This document shows positions 24,990 through 29,021 of a DNA stretch of 29,021 nucleotides, one piece after another. The notes under the pieces were generated by a model. The model did not search any database. It worked only from the letters and a program-made list of their open reading frames with translations, and was not told the origin of the DNA. Source of the stretch: an uncultured Bacteroidota bacterium (lineage in GTDB: Bacteria > Bacteroidota > Bacteroidia > Flavobacteriales > Flavobacteriaceae); contig CACEKL010000008.1 of the NCBI GenBank assembly GCA_902560025.1, positions 1 through 29,021 of the forward strand, written 5' to 3'. Position 1 is the stretch's first letter; every line of letters starts with the position of its first letter. A program made the translations under genes and the position numbers.

Positions 24990-26999
24990 ATGAAAAAATT
25001 ACTATTTGTTCTATTTGCACTAGCATCTTTTAATCTTAACTCACAAGAGCTAATTGTGATGTCAAATCTTGAAGGTTTAAACATGAAAGTGGGAGAAACT
25101 TTTGCTCCAACATCTTATGCTGAAACTTTAAATGGAGAAAAAACCTTATGTCAAGCGGTAATTTATTACAATAAAAAAGGTGTTTTTAGCACAGCTAAAG
25201 CAATTACGGTTAATAGGTCTGAAGGTACAATCAGGGCAAATGAACCTGGAACTCACGAAATAGTTGCGCTTTGTATAGGACAAGAAGGACAGAGGCTTAG
25301 CAGAACTTTTCCAGTTCAAGTTGATTATCCAAAAGCTAAGGAAATTAATATAAAATTATCTTCACTTGCTGTGTATGAAGGTTCATTTATTCCTCTTGAG
25401 TTTGAAATTGTTGATGAGATGGGTTTTTCAAGAAAAAATGAATTTTTTCAGTTAAGTAGTAATTCAAATAATATTGAGATAGACGCGTTTAACAATGTTA
25501 AGGCTGTTTCACCAGGTAAAGCAGTTTTAGAGGCATCTTTCGATGGTATATCTTCATCTGTTGAAATAGACGTTTTATCTAATCCGATTGAAAAACTTGA
25601 GCTTAAAGCTAGTCTAGATGTAGCTAGAACAGGCGATGTAGTAAAATATGATGCTTTAGCTTACGATAATCAAGGGAATGAGCTAGATGGGCTTCCATTT
25701 ACATACACTTTTTATGGTAAGGCAATTGATAAATCAAATAATGCCTCAGGATTAATTATGAATGATGGAAGGTTTGTAGCAGAAGTAATAGGTGACTATA
25801 TGATTACTGTAAGTCTTGGCACAAAGTCAACTTCTCGCCCGTTGAAAGTTGTAGGAAGGGGAATCGAGAGAGAGGTAGTAAAAGTGGGTCAAGGAATAGT
25901 ATCTGATAAGCATACTTCTGATTTTTGGGTTTTTGAAGGTGTAGATGGTAGAGATTATGCAGTAACAGGAACATGGGGAGCAGATGGAACTTCATTTTTT
26001 TGGGATGTTACTGACCCAGGAAATATTAAAAAAATAGATAGTGTAAAAGTTGATGCTAGAACTGTAAATGATGTAAAAGTTTCTAAAGATGGAAGAATTT
26101 CGGTAATAAGCAGGGAAGGAGCGTCTAATAGAAAAAACGGTATAATAATTTTAGATGTAACAAATCCCTTTGACGTAAAAATTTTATCAGAGTATACAAA
26201 AAATTTGACGGGTGGTGTACATAATGTGTTTATTGATAATAATCATGTTTATGCGCTAAGCGGCAGTCAACGTTACTATATAATTAATATAGAGGATCCT
26301 AAAAACCCAGTTGAAGTTGGAATGTTTGAAGTAGGTAAAGAAGGGCAGTCAATACATGATGTTTGGATTGAAGATGGGATTGCATACTCTTCAAATTGGA
26401 GGGATGGAGTCTATCTTGTAGATGTAGGAAATGGAATTGCCGGAGGGTCGCCATCTAATCCTGTTGCTTTTGCAAATTATGATTATGCAACCGGAGCTCA
26501 TCATGCAACATTTCCATTCAAAAGCAAATCAACAGGTAAGTTCTACACTGTCTTAGGAGATGAAATTTTTCCTGACGGAGTAGACGAGAATAATCCAAAC
26601 ATTACTGCAGGGTTTCTTCATTTTGTTGACTTCTCTGATTTAGATAATCCAGTTGAAGTTGCAAAATATGAACTGCCTGGACAGGGTTCTCATAATTATT
26701 GGATTGAAGATGATATTCTATATGTTGCAATGTACGGAGGAGGAGTAAGAATAGTAGATATTAGTGGAGAGCTTTTAGGAGATCTCTACAGACAAGGAAG
26801 AGAGATTGGTTACATAATGACTGGATCTCCAAATGGTTACATTCCAAATGCTACCATGTCATGGGGCGCACAATTGTACAAAGGCTATGTTTTCTATTCA
26901 GACTGGAACACAGGTTTAGGATCGTCAAAAGTTTCTGAGCTTAAACCAGATAATTCTAAAGCGAACCAGTACATTAATAGAACCCCTATCATTGATTAA
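24990..26999 (+). CDS. Secreted LVIVD-repeat beta-propeller protein with Ig-like N-terminal domains
   Basis: This is a 669-residue secreted protein. A signal peptide (M-K-K-L-L-F-V-L-F-A-L-A-S-F-N-L-N-S-Q) is followed by Ig-like/BIG2-type segments (about 20-290, with N-G-I-S-S-S-V-E-I-D-type strands). A C-terminal propeller (about 300-650) contains repeats ending in the LVIVD pattern: I-I-I-L-D-V-T-N-P, Y-Y-I-I-N-I-E-D-P-K-N-P, V-Y-L-V-D-V, V-R-I-V-D-I-S. LVIVD propellers occur on bacterial surfaces; their ligands are largely unknown. The stop overlaps the next ATG (TAATG), so it is translationally coupled to the YVTN propeller. No C-terminal sorting domain is obvious. Confidence 0.82.
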   Translation: MKKLLFVLFALASFNLNSQELIVMSNLEGLNMKVGETFAPTSYAETLNGEKTLCQAVIYYNKKGVFSTAKAITVNRSEGTIRANEPGTHEIVALCIGQEGQRLSRTFPVQVDYPKAKEINIKLSSLAVYEGSFIPLEFEIVDEMGFSRKNEFFQLSSNSNNIEIDAFNNVKAVSPGKAVLEASFDGISSSVEIDVLSNPIEKLELKASLDVARTGDVVKYDALAYDNQGNELDGLPFTYTFYGKAIDKSNNASGLIMNDGRFVAEVIGDYMITVSLGTKSTSRPLKVVGRGIEREVVKVGQGIVSDKHTSDFWVFEGVDGRDYAVTGTWGADGTSFFWDVTDPGNIKKIDSVKVDARTVNDVKVSKDGRISVISREGASNRKNGIIILDVTNPFDVKILSEYTKNLTGGVHNVFIDNNHVYALSGSQRYYIINIEDPKNPVEVGMFEVGKEGQSIHDVWIEDGIAYSSNWRDGVYLVDVGNGIAGGSPSNPVAFANYDYATGAHHATFPFKSKSTGKFYTVLGDEIFPDGVDENNPNITAGFLHFVDFSDLDNPVEVAKYELPGQGSHNYWIEDDILYVAMYGGGVRIVDISGELLGDLYRQGREIGYIMTGSPNGYIPNATMSWGAQLYKGYVFYSDWNTGLGSSKVSELKPDNSKANQYINRTPIID

Positions 27000-28048
27000 T
27001 GAAAAAAGCATTTTTATTTACAATATTGTCTTTTTCATTATGCTCTGCGCAGAACTATTACTTTTATGTTGCAGCTGAGTCAGATGATTCTGTCTCTTTA
27101 ATTAAGTTTGATGGTAATCAGGCAGAGGAGTTAGAAAGAATTCCAGTGGGTATGATGAAAACAGAAATTGAAGGACCTCATGGTCTTACAGTTGACCCAA
27201 CAGGTGACTATTGGTACCTTTCTTTAGCTCACGGGAACCCTTATGGTTCACTTGTCAAATACTCAACTAAAACTAACAAACCTGTAGATAAAACATTATT
27301 AGGATTATTTCCTGCTTCAATGCAGATTTCGGAACTAACAGGACTTCTTTATTGTGTAAATTTTAATTTGCATGGAGAGATGAAGCCTAGTTCAGTTTCA
27401 GTGGTTGATCCTGAAAGTATGACTGAAATCAAAAAAATTCAGACAGGTGTTATGCCTCATGGCTCTAGATTATCTCCTAGTGGAAGATATCAGTATTCTG
27501 TAGCTATGATGTCTGGCGAACTATTTGAAATTGATGCACTCACTCTTGAGGTTAATAGAGTTTTGAGCTTGGATAGGAAAAAAATGAATCATCAAGGCAT
27601 GATGCATCATTCTATGGTTCAGCCAACATGGGTTATGCCTGATCCAAATGGACAAAAACTTTACATTGCAGGCAACGGATCCAACGAAATCATTGAGGTT
27701 GACATTAATGATTGGAGCATCACTAACAGAATAGAAACTGGGAAAGGGCCATATAATGTTGATGTTTCTCCAAATGGAAAATATTTGATTGCAACATTAA
27801 AGGGTGAAGGGAAAACTGCGATTTGGGAGCTTGGCAAGAAAAGAAAATCTTTAATTTCAAATACTTCCAGCGTCTCACATGGAGTTGTAATATCTCCAGA
27901 CAGTAAATATGCTTTTGTATCTGTCGAGGGAAAAGGAGGAGAGCCAGGTCTTGTAGATATAATAGATATTAAAAAGTCAAAAATTGTTAGTTCTGTTAAT
28001 ATAGGAAAACAGGCTGGCGGTATTGCTTTCTGGAAGCTTGAGCAATAA
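26999..28048 (+). CDS. Secreted YVTN-type beta-propeller protein
   Basis: This 349-residue exported protein has the signal M-K-K-A-F-L-F-T-I-L-S-F-S-L-C-S-A-Q. The rest repeats the YVTN seven-bladed propeller pattern (G-P-H-G-L-T-V-D-P-T-G-D-Y, S-V-V-D-P-E-S, M-P-H-G-S-R-L-S-P-S-G, Y-I-A-G-N-G-S-N-E-I, V-D-V-S-P-N-G-K-Y-L, V-V-I-S-P-D-S-K-Y-A-F-V-S). A Met/His-rich stretch at residues 196-206 (MNHQGMMHHSM) could bind a metal such as copper. The first codon overlaps the stop of the LVIVD gene; the next gene starts 12 nt later. Confidence 0.82.
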   Translation: MKKAFLFTILSFSLCSAQNYYFYVAAESDDSVSLIKFDGNQAEELERIPVGMMKTEIEGPHGLTVDPTGDYWYLSLAHGNPYGSLVKYSTKTNKPVDKTLLGLFPASMQISELTGLLYCVNFNLHGEMKPSSVSVVDPESMTEIKKIQTGVMPHGSRLSPSGRYQYSVAMMSGELFEIDALTLEVNRVLSLDRKKMNHQGMMHHSMVQPTWVMPDPNGQKLYIAGNGSNEIIEVDINDWSITNRIETGKGPYNVDVSPNGKYLIATLKGEGKTAIWELGKKRKSLISNTSSVSHGVVISPDSKYAFVSVEGKGGEPGLVDIIDIKKSKIVSSVNIGKQAGGIAFWKLEQ

Positions 28049-28060
28049 CAATATACATAG

Positions 28061-29021
28061 ATGATTAATTCCTCACAAATAAGAGACTTTTTCCCTTCTA
28101 TAGGGAGAGTTGATCATAATAATAATCAAATAGTTTACTTAGATGGTCCAGGGGGAACACAAGTTCCAATCCAAGTAATTGAAGCCATTTCACAATACTA
28201 TATTAGATCAAATGCTAACACTCATGGTGAGTTTATAACTAGCCAAGAGACTGATAAAGTGATGGATGATTTAAGGCTAAAAATGTCTGAATTTCTTGGA
28301 TCAGAAAGTCCTGATACAATTTCTATTGGTCAAAACATGACGTCTTTAAACTATAGTCTTGCCAGAGCTTTAGCTAAAAAATTTAATTCAGGAGAAGAGG
28401 TTATTATAACTGAATTAGATCACGAGGCTAATAGGGGGCCGTGGAGAGTTCTTGAGGAGGTAGGAATTAAATTAATTGAGGTAAGCCTTCTTCAAAATGG
28501 GGCGCTTGATTATGAAGATTTTAAAAATAAGATTAACGATAAAACAGTAATGGTTTGTATGGGGATGTCTTCAAATGCCCTTGGAACGCTTAATGACTTT
28601 GTAGCTGTTAAATCTTTTCTTCCACAAAACTGTTTGTTCCTGCTTGATGCTGTTCACTATGCTCCTCATTTCTCAATCAATGTAAAAGAGCTTGGATGTG
28701 ACTTTCTACTATGTTCTGCATATAAATTTTATGGCCCACATGTAGGCTTTTTATATTCCAAACCAGGGTTATTAGAACAACTAGAAACAGATCGCTTGGT
28801 GGTTCAAGATCAGAAGGCGCCCTATATAATTGAGACAGGCACTCTCAATCACGCCGCTTGTGCAGGAGTCTCAGCTGCAATTGACTTTATTGCTAATATT
28901 GGAGAAGGAAATTCTTTTAGAGATAAATTAATAGATGCATTCTCTAAAATAAGTAGCCATGAATTCGCACTTGCTAAACATCTATATGAATCTATAAATA
29001 GTTTAAATAAGGTTAATGTCG
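28061..29021 (+). CDS. Cysteine desulfurase-like PLP enzyme, cut off by the window end
   Basis: This frame starts at ATG 28061 and is open to the last base (320 complete codons). It is a class V fold-type I PLP enzyme. LDGPGGTQVP near the N-terminus, the stacking His121 in ELDHEANRGPW, Asp196 and His199 in LLDAVHYAPH, and the Schiff-base Lys222 in SAYKFYGPHVGF are present. The pattern fits the cysteine-desulfurase-like subfamily (SufS relatives sometimes called VC1184-type), not classical IscS; substrate and role are uncertain. The Cys loop lies beyond the window. It follows the propeller genes on the same strand with a 12-nt gap. Confidence 0.85.
   Translation, partial: MINSSQIRDFFPSIGRVDHNNNQIVYLDGPGGTQVPIQVIEAISQYYIRSNANTHGEFITSQETDKVMDDLRLKMSEFLGSESPDTISIGQNMTSLNYSLARALAKKFNSGEEVIITELDHEANRGPWRVLEEVGIKLIEVSLLQNGALDYEDFKNKINDKTVMVCMGMSSNALGTLNDFVAVKSFLPQNCLFLLDAVHYAPHFSINVKELGCDFLLCSAYKFYGPHVGFLYSKPGLLEQLETDRLVVQDQKAPYIIETGTLNHAACAGVSAAIDFIANIGEGNSFRDKLIDAFSKISSHEFALAKHLYESINSLNKVNV

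Overview
The window is AT-rich chromosomal DNA from a member of Bacteroidota, most likely a marine flavobacterium. The evidence is the gene content and protein signatures (GltX, GlnS, RNase R, LepA and RbfA of flavobacterial type, secreted LVIVD and YVTN propellers), the absence of Shine-Dalgarno sequences in favour of A-rich leaders, several TAnnTTTG elements of the Bacteroidota -7 type, and tRNAs without an encoded CCA. Gene packing is very tight, and several convergent neighbours touch or overlap at their stop codons.

Layout. 1-4.4 kb: a damaged gltX that begins as a methyltransferase-like sequence and carries a one-base frameshift, then an SPFH membrane protein, glnS (minus) and folB. 4.4-7.9 kb: tRNA-Cys whose last base lies in the stop codon of rnr (minus), an unusual A-rich gap of 414 bp, rpiB and an ElaA-like acetyltransferase. 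7.9-11.7 kb: a minus-strand coupled operon of lepA, a metallo-beta-lactamase-fold hydrolase, rnpA and a ricin-lectin-like lipoprotein. 11.7-14.2 kb: dusB facing a LolC/LolE-type permease and rbfA. 14.3-17.3 kb: accessory DNA next to a CAT-anticodon tRNA. The tRNA 3' end plus its terminator is repeated 757 bp downstream around a lone GNAT gene, followed by a broken small membrane protein, a conserved hypothetical protein, and a minus-strand pair made of a 38-residue Cys-rich peptide and a DUF115/sialyltransferase-like protein. 17.4-29 kb: metabolic and secreted functions, namely a lipoprotein with an NTF2-like fold, an SsuD-like monooxygenase with an SSS symporter, an acyl-CoA dehydrogenase, katG, two secreted beta-propeller proteins and the start of a cysteine-desulfurase-like PLP enzyme.

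How the genes relate. Translation and RNA metabolism dominate the left half (two aminoacyl-tRNA synthetases, RNase R, RNase P protein, LepA, DusB, RbfA, two tRNAs). The right half suggests sulfonate use (SsuD-like plus symporter), peroxide defence and cell-surface proteins. The most unusual regions are the candidate integrated cassette at the tRNA, the Cys-rich peptide pair, the strand-composition change near 6.6-7.0 kb, and the chimeric gltX at the window start, which may be an assembly fault.
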